This document shows, in pieces, positions 35,181 through 49,019 of a stretch of 64,000 nucleotides of DNA. The DNA is taken from contig NC_064040.1 in the NCBI RefSeq assembly GCF_932526225.1, positions 11,508,856 to 11,572,855 of the forward strand, written 5' to 3'. Numbering within the stretch: position 1 is the stretch's first letter; each line of letters opens with the position of its first letter. The translations under genes and the position numbers were made by a program. The notes below the pieces were generated by a model. It saw only the letters and a program-made list of their open reading frames with translations. It had not been told where the DNA came from and made no database searches. The DNA comes from Nematostella vectensis. Lineage: Eukaryota > Cnidaria > Anthozoa > Actiniaria > Edwardsiidae.

Positions 35181-35905
35181 TTTTTATTATAAGAACGTCA
35201 GATTTTAAGTTAGGGCTGAGCCGTTCTTATTTTTGGAGCATTTAAAGGCTGAATATGTTCTTAACGATGTTCTTGAATTTTAGTGTACTAACATAATAAT
35301 ACCCATTGAATTATTACGAAGAGAATTACACAAATGACTATAAAAGGTTCTTATATTTTATGAGCACAATTTGATTATGCATTTTAGAACGCATCAGGAC
35401 TGATTTCTGAGCCTCGGCATGTTTTTAGCATGTTGATAACCCTATTCAGACTGGGCTTTTTTGAGCTGTCTGTGACTGGGGGGGGGGGGGGGGGGGTGGG
35501 AGGGGGCTTAAAGAGTCCCCCTACGTGTTTCATGAACATATATACTGGCGCTGTTGCGAAACTTGTCACCTAAACAAACTTATAAAGTCAAAACAGGCAA
35601 ACAGGCATTCAAATCTGATAAATACGAAAAATTCACTACCTTTTAGTTTTTGGGAAACCTTTGTGTAAAAAAACGGTTGCCATGGTAACATGGAGCGTCT
35701 TCTCGAAATGTCAATGCCATTAAAACGTCCGCAGATAGTTTTTAGGAAAAGGCACTAAGTTTTAGCCTCTAAGCTGCTATAGTCCAGAAGTCAGAAGTTA
35801 TAGCAATTTCCCGGATGGGGAACTTGAAGCTCCCCCCCCCCCCCAGTCTAAATAGGATTAAAATTGGTGAAATCTCAACCGAAAATTTATTTCCAGTTCT
35901 TCATT
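35181..35905 (-). mobile_element. MITE, TATAAGAACGTC family, copy 3, split by a nested element
   Basis: In reverse orientation relative to the 3.1 and 9.0 kb copies. ATTATAAGAACGTC starts at about 35187; internal GCATTTTAGAACGCATCAGG and GAGCCTCGGCATG blocks match. The match breaks at 35441 and resumes at 35857 with ATTAAAATTGGTGAAATCTC, the next piece of the same family. Its right end is decayed. Confidence 0.65.
35441..35856. mobile_element. Nested inverted-repeat element inside MITE copy 3
   Basis: The left end CCTATTCAGACTGGG (35441-35455) and right end CCAGTCTAAATAGG form terminal inverted repeats. A poly-G tract (near 35479-35496) lies at the left and a poly-C tract (near 35832-35844) at the right. 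It is 416 bp and non-coding. The surrounding MITE sequence resumes on both sides, so this insertion is younger than the MITE. Confidence 0.7.
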
Positions 35906-36160
35906 ACCAAATAAAAATGGCTTTGTTTTTAAGGGATTGTTAGTAAGTAAAGAAAGGCCGCCGACATTGATCAAACGTTTCCGTCCGCATTCTGTATTTT
36001 TACCGGAAATAATTTAGATTTATCATACAATTTGACAAATGTTTCAATAATTGTTAATCGTACAGACACTACTCATCCGCATTGGTTATTCTTTTTGTGA
36101 GCTCCTACACCACTTCACGTTAACAACAATTAATGGGGACAGCTAATGTATTACAATAAC
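35906..36160. other. Spacer, no gene recognised
   Basis: Short AT-rich interval with nothing recognisable. Confidence 0.3.
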
Positions 36161-36560
36161 GAATAGCATACGTTGTCTGAATAACGAAGCGAAAAGGCTG
36201 GTTCTAGGAAATCTGTAAGGTTACACAAAATTATGTGGTTCACGTTTTACACGTCTTAAAACGGTGCTGGTATTCGGGGCAGGTGAATGAGCCTGCATGT
36301 ATTAAATAACAAAATCAACAGAACAGAACCGACCAGTGCATTAGTGCAATATCGATAGAAATAAGAGATACCCTTGCACTAATTCCACACTTCCGAATTA
36401 AGATATACATAAAACTTGTCAGAAAGTTGTTCGAGAACTTGATAATTTTTGCTTGGATTAGCTTGCGATTTTGTTTTAGGCTTGTTTATATGTTCTAAAT
36501 CGTTAAAAGCTGAAAAAGTGTGAATGCTGTTAGTTGAAATAGTCATTGCTGGAAACGATT
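36161..36560. repeat. Segment A, copy 1
   Basis: From CGAATAGCATACGTTGTCTG through CGGTGCTGGTATTCGGGGCA and CCGACCAGTGCATTAGTGCA to GTGTGAATGCTG. Nearly the same sequence recurs at 38.88-39.44 kb. Confidence 0.8.
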
Positions 36561-38264
36561 TGCTCAAGTGCTCACGATGTACCTTTATGATTGTAATCGT
36601 CGTTTGCTAACAAAAACAACTTTGTTAGACGCGTTTAAAGGGGGGGGGGGGGGGGTGCGCAATCTTAGGTATCGTAACGAAAAAGGATAGTCTCTGACGA
36701 TCATAAAATAGCCAAATGTTTGGCGGCCAAAGGAGGAGAAGGTTGCCACATACCCTGCGTGACCAAGTCCAGTTGTTGCGCAAAAACAGATTCTCCGAAT
36801 ACTTACAGACAACCATGTCAAGCGTGCCCCCGTGTTCATTATTCGAGTTCTTGATTCGAAATGTCATTTGATTATTTGCCGAGAAGTTTCCGTTCCTGAA
36901 ACGAGTGTTCGAGTTTTCGAATGAGCTCGAGTCTCTCGTTGCGTGCTGTATGAACTCGACAAATAGGCCAAAATTCTGGTTTGATCTGGTTTGACTGTAA
37001 GGCGAATTCTTTTTTTTTTTTTTTGCTACAGTAAAACAGCCATTTCTGCTCTACAGTCTTACTATATTTTTTTCGCAAATCAATTAATGGCTGTCGTTTT
37101 TCTAAATTGTCTAAAGAGCCTAGGGCAAGCGAGCGGGAGATTTTTTAAAAACGTGAGGGGGGTTAGGGATTTATAAAATCTAATGCAATTCTTTACTTGA
37201 TAAAGCACTTGAGAAACTCTTTTTGATCGTGTATTTGCTATGTTTCGTTGTATATATTGTATTTTCTAAGTTTGTTATATATATTTTTTGAATGTAAATG
37301 GCCTGTGACGTGTCGTAAAGTGGATTGAAATGATATTAGGTGGTTATGATTGCTTTCTTTGATTTTCATCTCATGAATTCTCATTCTGACTAGTCTGCCA
37401 ACATGATTTTGAAACTTAAAAAATGATTCAGATTACCTTTTCACAAGCCAAAAACAACCCAAGAAATCTCTTTGAAGTCCCAAGATAGCCGACTTTCCCA
37501 AAATAGCTTCAAATGTGACGTAATCGCTGGGAGCCTATTCTTTTTACCTTCTCGTCGTGGGTAAATCAGGTACATCTGGTGATTCATACAGGCACTCTGA
37601 AATAATATGGTGCATGGAAGAAATTTTTGAACCAGAAGTTTGTGCGCGCACAGTACCGACAAAATGCGCGGGGACGTGCAAGGTTTTTTTTCCTGCGCAA
37701 AGGTTTTTTTTCTTGCGGCGTTTGCTGTAGGGAAATAAGTACGCACAGCTTTAAAATTCTTTTTTGAGGTGGCCAGATAAAACAAAAACCTCGGAGAATG
37801 TTTTTCTTTTTTTTCTTAGCTGACGGGAGCTGCTTTCCAGCCTTTTCAGTCCTTTCTCGCATATTTTACATCTCTTGTTATGCTTCCTCAATCCTTTTAG
37901 ACATATAATTGTGGATTTCCCGAATAAAATTTATTTAAACATGGATAAAGAAAGTGATAAAATACTCCTTGTGTCACTGGTAACGAAATATGACCTTTTA
38001 ATATATGTTTGAAGGCCAATGTTTTCAATATCCATGTACCAAATTGTTCAAAATCCATGTACCATGTTTCCAAATCTTGGAAAAAAGATATATCTCATCC
38101 CCCAAAAATTGTTAAAATCAAAACAACTGGACAATATTTAGCCCATGAGTGTACTAACGAAGGCCATAAAAAAACACCCTAGGGGCCTTGTGTGCGAGCA
38201 GCGTCCAAATGATTTTAGATGTCGCAGAATTTCCTTTCCCAACCCACTGATAACATTTAATGAC
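36561..38264. other. Spacer between A1 and B1, no gene recognised
   Basis: Contains a poly-G tract (about 36641-36656). A block with AATGGCTGTCGTTTTTCTAA at about 37086 resembles one near 54.83 kb. The minus-strand frames at 37441-37862 are lysine/phenylalanine-rich low-complexity readings. Confidence 0.35.
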
Positions 38265-38830
38265 ATTAGTACGCGAATCCGAGTGGTATTGGGGATTGAT
38301 TTGTTTCTTTGAGTGGTGAGATTTGGGAGGGAAGAAGGTGGAGGTAAAAATATGGGAGAATTTTAAGGGCCATTTCATTTTAGAAAAACACCAATAAAAT
38401 AATAAATTCACTACCTTCGTCTAAATTTGAGAAGTAATAGCAATGTTTTCGATTGAATTTGCAGAGTTAAAAGTTTTACTTCAAACATTCACTACTATCG
38501 TCTGATCTTGATAAGTAAGTAATTGCAAAGTTTTCGATTGAATTTGGAAGACTTTAAAGTTTTATTTTTAAATTGTTATTTATTTATATATTTATTTTAT
38601 CTCATTAATTTCCCTTCCAATAATATTCTCAAATGATTTAAAAAAGCGTGACTTAAAAAAGGGTTTGCGTGCAGCAAGAGTTTATTGCATCAAATGTACG
38701 CCAAGGTATACACTAATTCAAAAACAATATTGTCAGTGCAAATGGCAAATGAAAAATGGCAGTTCTTAGACTAGGTACTTAGGGATACTAGCTGTTCGTA
38801 AGAATAAAGATGATAGATAAACTACAGCAA
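38265..38830. repeat. Segment B, copy 1
   Basis: From TACGCGAATCCGAGTGGTAT through ACACCAATAAAATAATAAAT and TTCCCTTCCAATAATATT to AAAGATGATAGATAAACTAC. Repeated at 39.45-39.99 kb in the same orientation. Confidence 0.8.
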
Positions 38831-38879
38831 GGATTAACGGGACAGTTAACGTTTCGAATTTCTATAACCATGTGTTTTC

Positions 38880-39440
38880 TTCGAATAGCATACTTTGTCT
38901 GAATAATGTAACAAAAAGCTGATCAGGATCTCTGTAAGGTTTACGCAGGGCTTGATCCCCATGTGCCCCATCCCCCCACCACCAATATTTTCGAAAATTA
39001 TGAGGAAATAACCAAAAGGGGCGTGGCTTTGCGACCCAGTATTTTCTTAATATTACTGTATTGTGCCTCCCTAATTTTACGTGGCGTGCTACGGTTCTGA
39101 TGATAATGTGGTTCATAAAGCATACATTTTGTTCACTGACTTTCGTGTCACATGTGGTAACGGTGCTGGTATTCGGGGCACGTGAGAGAGCCTGCCTGTA
39201 TTACATAACAAAATCAACAGAACACAACCGACCAGTGCATTAGTGCAATATCGGTAGAAATGAACATACCCTTGCACTTCTTTCACACTTCCGAAATAAA
39301 GAAATACATAAAACTTGTTAGAAAGGTGTTCGAGAACATGAAAAAATTTGCACGTATTTGCTTGCGTTAGGCAAGTTTGTTTTAGGTTTGTTTACATGCT
39401 CTAAATCGTTAGCTGAAAAAGGGTGAATGCTGAAATGTAA
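38880..39440. repeat. Segment A, copy 2 (with insert)
   Basis: Matches 36.16-36.53 kb, but about 150 bp of unrelated sequence (about 38945-39100, with CCCCATCCCCCCACC) interrupts it. Confidence 0.75.
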
Positions 39441-39444
39441 TGGT

Positions 39445-39985
39445 ATTACGCGAATCTGAGTGGTATTGGGGATTGTTTCTTTGAGTGGCGGTAAGATTAG
39501 GGAGGGAGGAAGGTGGAGTATAAGGTGGAGGTAAAATAAGGGAGACCTTTAAGGGTCATTTCATCTTGGAAAAACACCAATAAAAGAATAAATTCACTAC
39601 TATCGACTGATTTTGAGAAGTAATTGCAATGTTTTTTTCTTTAATTTTGTAGAGTTAAAAGTTTTACTTTTACATTCACTACCATCGTCTCATCTTGATA
39701 AGTAATTGCAAAGTTTTCGATTCTCTCTTTCCCTTCCAATAATATTATTAAATGAAAATTTTTTAAAAAGGTGTGACTTTAAAAAAAGAAGAAAAAATAA
39801 GGGTTTACGTGCAGCCAGCGCCGTTTTTAAAGTTTATTGCATCAAATGTACGCTATGGTATACACTAATTCAAAAACAAAACTGTCACTGAAAACGGCGA
39901 ATTACAAATGGCAGTTCTTAGATGAAAGGTACTTTAGGGATACTAGTTGTTTGTAAGGATAAAGATGATAGATAAACTACAGCTA
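39445..39985. repeat. Segment B, copy 2
   Basis: Matches segment B copy 1 throughout, with small indels, for example an added A-rich stretch near 39780-39800. Confidence 0.8.
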
Positions 39986-42681
39986 AACTACAGATAGATA
40001 AACTACAGCGACGTCAAGATCATACATCAAAGGTAATCATTCATAAAATAATAATTGGTCATATTCTCTTGCGCTTGGTGGAAATATAATGACCATGGTA
40101 CCAAGCGCCATTTGCGTCGTTTTTAGGGGTGATGTTCTTCCTAATATTAAAGTTTGCTTTAGGCTAGGTTCATGTTTGCCTATACGACAGGTACCAAATA
40201 AATGAGTATGACGCACTTCTAAAGAAACATAACTATGCTCAATTTGTAAATATCGTGCTTTGTACATGAGTGGGTTATGTCTCACTTTATATCTAATCAA
40301 GGCATATGTATTCCGATATATCCTTTTCCTGTGCCCCGCGTTTTAGGGCTATCAGCTAAGGGTTGGACTACAGAAAGAAATGTGACTATACTTTGTACTA
40401 TAAACAAACATAATAACTTGAAAGACATGCTCCAGTAATGCTTAAATAACACACTTGTTTACTATTGTAAAGAGAACTTGTAAACTATTTCTCGTTTTAT
40501 TACATTTCAGATTTCAAGCAATAGTACTTTGATGGAAAATAGTAAGCAGAGTTGAACAAGGTCCTAGAATAACATGAACAAGGTAAGTATAGCAATTATA
40601 GTAAAAGCTATGATAAGTTTGCGAAACGGAAGAATTCCGCCTTGATCTAGACTATTTTCGAAAAATTCATTTTTTTCATATTCACCTAACTTCTGCAGAA
40701 AAAAGAAACACTTAAGAATTTATCTGTGTTGAACATCGATTATCTTGATTGGTTTAAAATCCAATACCGCCGTAAGGTACATTAAGTACCTTACATCTTA
40801 AATGCGTCACTACATAGACCGCAACTTTTTCAGCCCAAAACGACTCTTTGAATCTTATCTATAGCGATGAAAATTATGGCATTTACATTTATCGTATAAC
40901 CGTGTAAAACTTAAGAAAAACCTTCCTCGCCTATTGTAGGCAATAACTGTATGGGATAAAAACGGCGTATGAAAAAGGTAATTACTCACGAGGCACTGTT
41001 GCTAAATCTATTATGGCTACGATAGTACGCGCGATGTGATTGGCTAATTGGTAGTCGTGACATTCCCGTATTGCCCACCTCTGAGGCATTACGGAATTCC
41101 GTATTGCCCTACGAATAGATTTTCACATTCTTCTGTTTTTTTGCTTTTTTTCCACCTTCAAACTGCAAAATAAGCGACAGCAAACATTTGAGTAGCGAAT
41201 TTTATCACCCAGAAGACAGAAATAGTTGGTTGGCGGGTCGTCTTTATCTGTATCCGGAGAAGGACATTTTGTGAGCTTAATTGTGTTGTTTAGTTCGGTT
41301 GTACGAATTTCGCTAAAACAAATTCGACCAAAAAACCAAAGCCACCAAAAAAAACAAAAAAACAACAAGACACAAACAGGTCTTAAAGTTGATAATGGGA
41401 GAGGACGAGCACTTGGAGTGAGTCGGGGTTTTATTATCCTGAAGAGATTGAAGAGGAAAATTTTGACAAGGAAAACACCGCCGGCGAGCGCCACCGATAG
41501 CCAAGAAATACAAAGCTAATTTACATCGGACAAACAAACAAATGAATAATAACAAGGGGTGTACAGAACCATAAAAGCCTTTTTAAGATAAGTAGTACTA
41601 CATGTTATTTATAAATGCAATATTTCCACCAAATCATAAACCGGTTGGCCTTTTGCTCCGTGGAGTTTTCGGACTTAAAACAGTCCATTCATGCAATGAA
41701 GACTGACATCTGAGCTTTCTTTGTTATTGTTTGGATCAACTTCACCTATGATAAAACCTGTTGCTTCCAAAAGGTGCAAATAGGAAGAAAATAGCCCGAA
41801 AAGTCGTCCAATTTCTACATCACGCGTGATACAGAGTCGAAATCAACTGTGAACGGTGCTCCGATGTCCATTCTTCTTTTTACATCTGAAGGGTTACGAA
41901 AAACAACACATTTCTATCTTACCAAGGTCTGTTTGATATGTTGTCGTCTGAGTTATGTTGTTGTTTACAATTTTTATTTGGCAGCATGAGAGTGCTCGCA
42001 AAGCCTCGGTTGATACGGCAAAGCCTCAGTTTGATATTTCCCGGCATGACCTCACTCGGTTAGTAAGTATTATTTGCTGGAAAAACAAATTTTCTTATTA
42101 TGCTCATGTTTCATTCGAAAAAAAAATACAGAAAAATATTTCAGATTGTTACAATGGCGTTATTTTTTCAGTTCTATTGATTCTACACTAGCCTGTGTCA
42201 TGCGCGAATCTTCATTCAAAACAAATCATTTTCGGATATCTCTGATAAGTTCTCTGGGATGGTTACCTACATGAAAACGAGGCAAAGTGCATCGAGGCGA
42301 AACATCTGCTTGCTAAGCAAAAATGACAATCTTGATTACTTTTTTCTAGAGCTCTAAATCCTCGATAGCTATAGGCTCTATAGCTGGGAGTTTTGCGTAG
42401 TATAAAATAGGGATCGATAAAAGAACGCTGAGATACACCATGTTTAGAATGATTTATTTTTTTTTTTAATTCCAGTTTTGGGTAGAATACAGACTACAAA
42501 TAGTTTCCCTCTGTACTTAGTTTTGCTTAACTCTGCCAGGCGAGCTATGAACCCATACTTATTCTAAAACCATTCAGAGAGAAAGTGGGAAGTTTTCTCG
42601 CCTATATCGACGTTGTTTGAGTTTTTCCACCAAAGAACCTGTGGAGGCCTTGTGAGCGACATCGTCCAACATGTTCAGTCT
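39986..42681. other. Intergenic, no gene recognised
   Basis: AT-rich. Frames at 40037-40300, 41123-41555 and 41955-42274 show no domain and compete with each other on both strands. Confidence 0.35.
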
Positions 42682-43085
42682 TCCCACCCATTCCTCCTCC
42701 TCCCCCTCCTTCCTCCTCCTACTCCCTTCTCCCTCCTCCTACTCCCTTCTCCCTCCTCCTACTCCTCCTCTTCCTCCTCCTCCATTCTCCATCCTCCTAC
42801 TCCCTTCTCCCTCCTCCTCCTCCTCTTCCTCTTCCTCTTCCTCCCTTCTCCATCCTCCTACTCCCGTCTCCCTCCTCCTCCTCCTCCTCCTCCTCTTCTT
42901 CCTCCTACTCCCTTCTCCAACCTCCTACTCCCTTCTCCCTCCTCCTCCTCCTCTTCCTCTTCCTCTTCCTCCCTTCTCCATCCTCCTACTCCCTTCTCCC
43001 TCCTCCTCCTCCTCCTCCTCTTTTTCCTCCTCCTCCCTTCTCAATCCTCCTACTCCCTTCACCCTCCTCCTCCTCCTTCCTCCTC
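42682..43085 (+). repeat. 400-bp polypyrimidine (CTC/CTCC) tract
   Basis: Almost uninterrupted C and T on the plus strand, built from CTCCTACTCCCTTCTCC-type units and CTC runs. Overlapping frames read as Ser/Leu/Pro repeats on one strand and Glu/Arg/Gly on the other, which are artefacts of composition. Confidence 0.9.
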
Positions 43086-46000
43086 GAAAAATGTATACAT
43101 TTGTGCGTTCGCCTAACCCCGTTTTTTCTTCATCCATCGTGATCCACCAGGTTGTGTACGCACATTTGCTATACTACTATTGTTCTTACAACCGACGTTG
43201 TCTACTTACACTAAAGATTGTTGAGCAGGTGAGGTCATAGCGATTGAAAGTATCATTGATACTTATAGATTTATCTATAAATCGCTTGAGACGTCATAGC
43301 AATGATGAAAATATTTCTGGAAGCATTGATTTGCATTATACATCCTATTCCTGTGAGATAATAAGGAAGATTGTACTAACGTTTTCGATGATATTTTCTT
43401 TTGTAAACTTGAAAATGAAAAGCCTACTTGTAATCCTCTGGTAGATCACGATAACATGTATTTTTAATACAGTTTAAAACACAAACTGCAGACGCGTTCC
43501 CAGGCCGGAAGGGTTTCACAGTCGTAGGTGTCCTTTGGAAAAAGCATAGTATTTGAAGATTCGATAATAAGAAATGACCCACTTTTTGACCGCCAGGGGT
43601 TGTACGCGCATAAGCTGCTATAGGCAACCTGGGGTTCTTTTCAAAGTAAAAGTACTTGGGGATGACATCAATAATAATACATTAAGAAGCTTTGCAAAAA
43701 TAAATAAATAATAATAAAATACTATGTAGCATTAAAAAAGAAATAGAAAAAAATGAAATGAAAATCCAGTTAACTAATGCGCACGTAATGTGATAAAAGA
43801 TACAATGTTACACGTTTCGTGTCTGAGACCTGAAAGAAAAGAAATTTCCGTGCGCCAGGGGAAAGGGAGGGGGGGAGTATGATAAATGATTGGTTTCATT
43901 TCGGGAAACAGGTCATTGTGTGATAACACGAGCACGTACGTACGCGGCAAATCGATAGAGGCAGGAGAACATACTCTCCTGAGGTCAAGTAGAAACTTGA
44001 CGAGAGTAACTAAGAAAGACAATTTCATTAATTTCCGCACCTTCTTCTGGAAAATATTTAAAACTTTAAAACTCAAAACAAAGAGGAATACCTGACAAAA
44101 AAATAATTAAAAAAGAAAAGAAATATATTTTTTTAAAGATTTTTTTCAAAATACAAAAACTTTTTCTGCATCGCCCCAGAGCCATAGAAGGGGCGGGGCA
44201 CTGGGGGCACGTGCCCCTCCCCCCAATAAAAAAAGATATAAGGAAGGAAACAGTAGGGGCGTTGTTGTACCACTAAACATTTTCAGTGTCACGGCGTTTC
44301 CCTAAATCAGTCTATTTTTAGACACGGGTCAACTAGCTACGTTGACGTTGGTCGCGCGCGCGAGTGACGTGAGGCTGCATGCGCAAATTGCAGTCAGGAA
44401 TTTCTTTATTATCCATCATCCGTCGGTTTTGTTTGTTTACCAAAAGAATAGCAAGCAAAAGAATTGTCAAGCATTAATTTCTATAGAGTATCTTGTTGTC
44501 CGACAAAAAGAAATCCAAATACAATGCGCTCGTTGCTTCGATTTTTTTAGAAACAAAATGCTCGAAGTGGTGCCGAAAAGCATTTTATGGTCTTGAATTT
44601 ATCATGACAGTCCACTAAATTGAAACAGATTGTTTTGGCTGAGGCAGGAGTTTTAAGCTAACAATTTGATGCTCTGCGAAAGCACCTATATACCCTACAT
44701 AAGTAGGTAGTAATAATAATAATAATACCACATGCAGTAGTAGAATTTTTTTTCCCGATGTGGGAATATAAAAAAATGGAAGCTGAAAAAAGCAAAAAAA
44801 AAAACCCTTCTGTAGGGAGTTTAGATATAGGTTTGGCACTATAACAAGTAGTAAGAAAGCGTGTCTGAGTGTGAGGCATTATTGCAAAGGAAGTTCCAGT
44901 CTGTCTGAGATGGGTACCCTGTGGTGTTTACAAAATCGTCTCAATAAACACGCCCGGAGCAAGTTAGAAACTTGGAAACATCATTTTTCTTATTAATTGA
45001 ATTTAAACATCCTATTCCATAGATTCCTAGGGACCTTCGAAAAGCTCATAACTTAAATGAGTAAAAATCCTACCAAGCAGCCAATACAAAGTAACTCGTT
45101 ATTGTCAGTCATTTATTTATTATCTCTTCTTTCGATTGAGTGATCTTATAGTTTTGGTAGTTGCTTTCTGTAGGGCAGAAACAGACGAGACACATAATTT
45201 ATAACGGTCTAAACATTTACTGTCTCTTATCGGTTTCACACGACAAGAGAAGATCACATTTGCTGTTGTATGAAGAAGAAGTTTTTATCATTATGAGTTG
45301 ATTGATTATTAATTGTATTTTTTTATATTTTTTTTCGATTTTTCCCTTCTTTTATATACGGTATAGGTATAATAACAAGTTTAGCATGTAATTTTCACGA
45401 TCAACAGTATCTGGGTTGCGCGGCATGAGAGGACAAATTCAAGCATTGTACACATAAGATACCCTTTTAAGATACCCTCGGATTGCTTGATCTTATAGTT
45501 TTGTCTTTTGCTTACTTTAGGGCAGAAACAGACGAGACACCCCCTGAACACAACAAGCATAGTCGCCTGCTTTCTTTAGTGATTTCCCACGGGATTTCCC
45601 ACGGGAGTACATATGCTCTCTGATGATTAAACCCTAAGTGTACGTTTTCATGGACGGTCCCATATACACTGCAGCTATTGTTTGATAAAGTGTCCATTAT
45701 GGTTGCCATCTCTGTGTATTTTTGACTTGGAGACTACTAGACAGACGTAATTTTGTAAAAACCTTGTATTTTGTCTGATTTTTTTTTCAATACTTTTTTC
45801 TCCATGATTTTTAACCGGGACGTAGCCTATAAATCTCCATATAAGCGAAACCAAAGGGCTCTTCGCTTGAGATTTTCCCCTCTATGTTGAATAAATAATA
45901 AAGAAAATAACTTGTTCCTTATTGGCCCCAATTTTCATGGCAACGACTTCCATTAGATTCAAGAGTATTCAATAAAATGATCGTTTTGGAATGTGAATAA

Positions 46001-49000
46001 AGTCTTCCCAGGAGTTCGCCAAATTTATTTTTTCCTATGATATTAAAAGGCCCTTCAGACTAAAAACCAGAGTACGATACTAAGACACAAGCATTTTTAT
46101 ATACTCGTTATAAAGAACATTTTCCTGGGGTTTCCCTATAATTTATTGAAAACCTAATAGCACGCATACCCCGCCTTACAAAATAATAACACATTAAGAG
46201 TTTCTCGATTCTCACGCATTAGGTGGTAGCGGTAGTCATATCTAGAGGTCTGATATTTTCTTTAGATTCAATGCCTTAGGCTATAAGTTCAAACGTTATA
46301 TTATCCATGAGCCGTATTCACTAATAAAACCAGACAAATGAAGATGGAAGATGTATCTGGGTAGAAACGAATAAAATATCGCCATCCCTTTTGTCACCAA
46401 AAAGTCATGGTGTCATCTCTTATTGATTTATCGTCAAAGCCTTTTTCGACACGGTACATATGACTTTGCCCCCCCCCCCCCCCCCCCCTCCTTCCCCGCC
46501 CCTCACCCCCAGCAAAATACCCGCCCCCCATCCCCAGCAAAATATCGGGAACGCACTTTGGAGTTTGTTGATTTGTAGAGAACGCGTTAAAATAAGCCTG
46601 AATTTGCCGAAAAAATATCAATATATCTAAGGTCGAAACATCGTGGGTTTTCTTTTTAAGTGTATGTTGACTGACTGCATTAAATGACTACTTTTAGGCA
46701 CGCTTTCGTTTTGACGGAAATGTGTATTTTTAAGTTATTACACATATGCCTCTCAGCTGGCTGATAGCCGGTAGTCCAGGATGAAATTCGTTATGTAATC
46801 GGTCTCTATATGGTCCACTATATGGTGTTTTGCTGAGTTACCATAATTTGGACCCACATGGTTCTAGAATTTAGCCTAATACAGACAAAACAGCGGTATA
46901 TATATCACGTGACAAGATAAGGCCAATCCAGACGCACGAGGGAATCATATTACACAGAGATGCGACGATGAGATCAAAGGAGCGTGTTGCTATAGCGACA
47001 AAAACATTATCACTTACAGAATTTACAACTTTTGGTCTGACTTCCTTGGGTGGGATTAACACAATTATAATTAACACACGTGAAATTCACCCAATCATCC
47101 GCCACTAGTCTTAAAAAGCTTCTATAAAAGAACAGGAAATCATAGGGAATATACAATCTGAGCACGGTCATCATACGGAGCATAATCTCCAAAGTTCCGG
47201 TCTATTGAAAAAAGTTTAATTCGGAAAGTCAAGCTCGCTCTATGCTGTTAGCTTTTTTCGTAAGTGACTTCGCATTAGGGTTTATGGGACTTTGCATATA
47301 TAGCCGCTAAACTCCCTTTAGAGCCGCACTGATTCAATACAAGACAATACCTGTGGGTTAAAAGCGTGCTATTTCGCGGTCCAACGCTACATTTTAAGGT
47401 AAATGATGTTTTATTATATAGAGTATATAATAGAGGGAGTAAAAGTACTAAGTACATTTACTTTCCAAGTATTGATAGACAAAAAGACAAGATTTAACAA
47501 ATTTATGATCGTCTGGATGTACTTAAAATAAAGTAAGCTCGGAATCTATTTTAAACTCTAATCCTTTAAAATTTTAAAATTCGAAATGCTAAAATCAAGC
47601 GAGTAATAACCAGCGAGCAATGGTTGCATATTCACTGTTATCTTTCAACTTACGTCATAGAAAGATAAACAAATTGAAGAAGGGAGAGTGATGATAAAGA
47701 AAAAATATCGATTACTCGAAAATACACAAATAACAATAAGTGTAAGAGTTTTTTTAGTTTTTTTTTTATCTCAGAGTGTCAATACCAGTTTTTTTGGGTC
47801 TCCTTTTTTCTCACTTCAAAATTGATAAGGGTGTATTATTAAAAAAACTATTGCGCGCGCATGTATCCTGGATTACCGCTGAGTTCCCAGCATGCACCGT
47901 CTTCCTACTAGACCAGATATCAAGTTTGAGTAAATTTCCGTGCTTGAGAGTGTCTTCTGGACTAGACGCATCATATTATAACCTCATAGCGTCAATTTTT
48001 TTTAATCTTCCACTTCGCCATATGCCGCTGCTTTTCAATTTCCAGACAAACTAAGTCTCCAATTAAAAACAAGTGTTATCTGCCCGTTCCCTTCTTCTCC
48101 CTAATGGAATATGAGCTTTTAGCAATAGAATATGCTTCCTCTCTTTGAAAAGGAAAAAATAATACGTGAAATTAGTTGATGCCCAAAATAACTTTCTGAG
48201 ATAAAATAGAAATAAAACTTTCAACGTTTCATGTCAAAAAATGGAAGGGTAACAAATCAAATAAGCCTACTATACGATAATGATTAATCAAAATAAGACG
48301 AATATGATAAGAGGTGTTAATAACAGAGGTAGATTATATATATTAAAAAATCCGATTTTTTACGAAATGTTTTTTTTTTCTTTTACCCTTTTAATATTGC
48401 GTAAAAAAATTAGGACTTGAGATCTTTCATAAAGACTGCTAGATAACATACTTCCTCAGGATATGAAAAATATCTTTATCACTTGCCATTGGCTACTTTC
48501 ATTATGTACGCGGCCCCCTCCTCTGTCCCGCCTTTTTCTCTTTCTGCCTCAAGGTTTCTTGTTTTGTTTTGCATTTAATATTATAAACTCAATTACTCCC
48601 TTTAAAAAAATCTCTCTTTAACCTTTTTTAATTAGGTGTATGCAGTAGCCATTGTCAATATTTTGTAGTGGTATTCTGTTAAAGAATCTTTGTCAGTTGC
48701 CGCATTATAAAAGTTCCCAAATACCGACCAATATCGACACTAACCATGCCATATCTTTGTCGATATGAACAGGAATTTGACGTGAATGTCGGCGACTTGT
48801 ATAGTGAGACTCCAGTAACCGTGGCCACAAAGACCAAGTCTTAATAAAGATAACCATGTAATTCAAAAGTAGGAACCTTTTTTTTTTTGGCTAGTTGAGT
48901 TTGTGTCATTCGGATAGCAAGTTTCTCGCATCTTTACTGGCATGCTTCACAAAACAAAATAAAGGTGGCCACGGTAGCCATCCAAGGATGTTTCTAAATT

Positions 49001-49019
49001 TCAGTGTATATAAGATTAT
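43086..49019. other. Intergenic, no gene recognised
   Basis: About 5.9 kb of AT-rich DNA. Contents seen: a 62-bp block ending GGCAGAAACAGACGAGACAC duplicated at 45135-45198 and 45483-45540; a poly-C tract at about 46469-46489; a half copy of the 57.3-kb hairpin at 46273-46320; and a GGGGCGGGGCACTGGGGGCA segment near 44190. No open frame has a recognisable domain. Confidence 0.4.
46273..46320. repeat. Single arm of the 57.3-kb hairpin family
   Basis: TTAGGCTATAAGTTCAAACG and TTATCCATGAGCCGTATTCA match one arm of the hairpin at 57257-57400. Confidence 0.65.

Noticed and set aside
42613..43240. Two long overlapping plus frames and one minus frame
   Set aside because: They translate the polypyrimidine tract into Ser/Leu/Pro or Glu/Gly/Arg repeats; open only because of composition.
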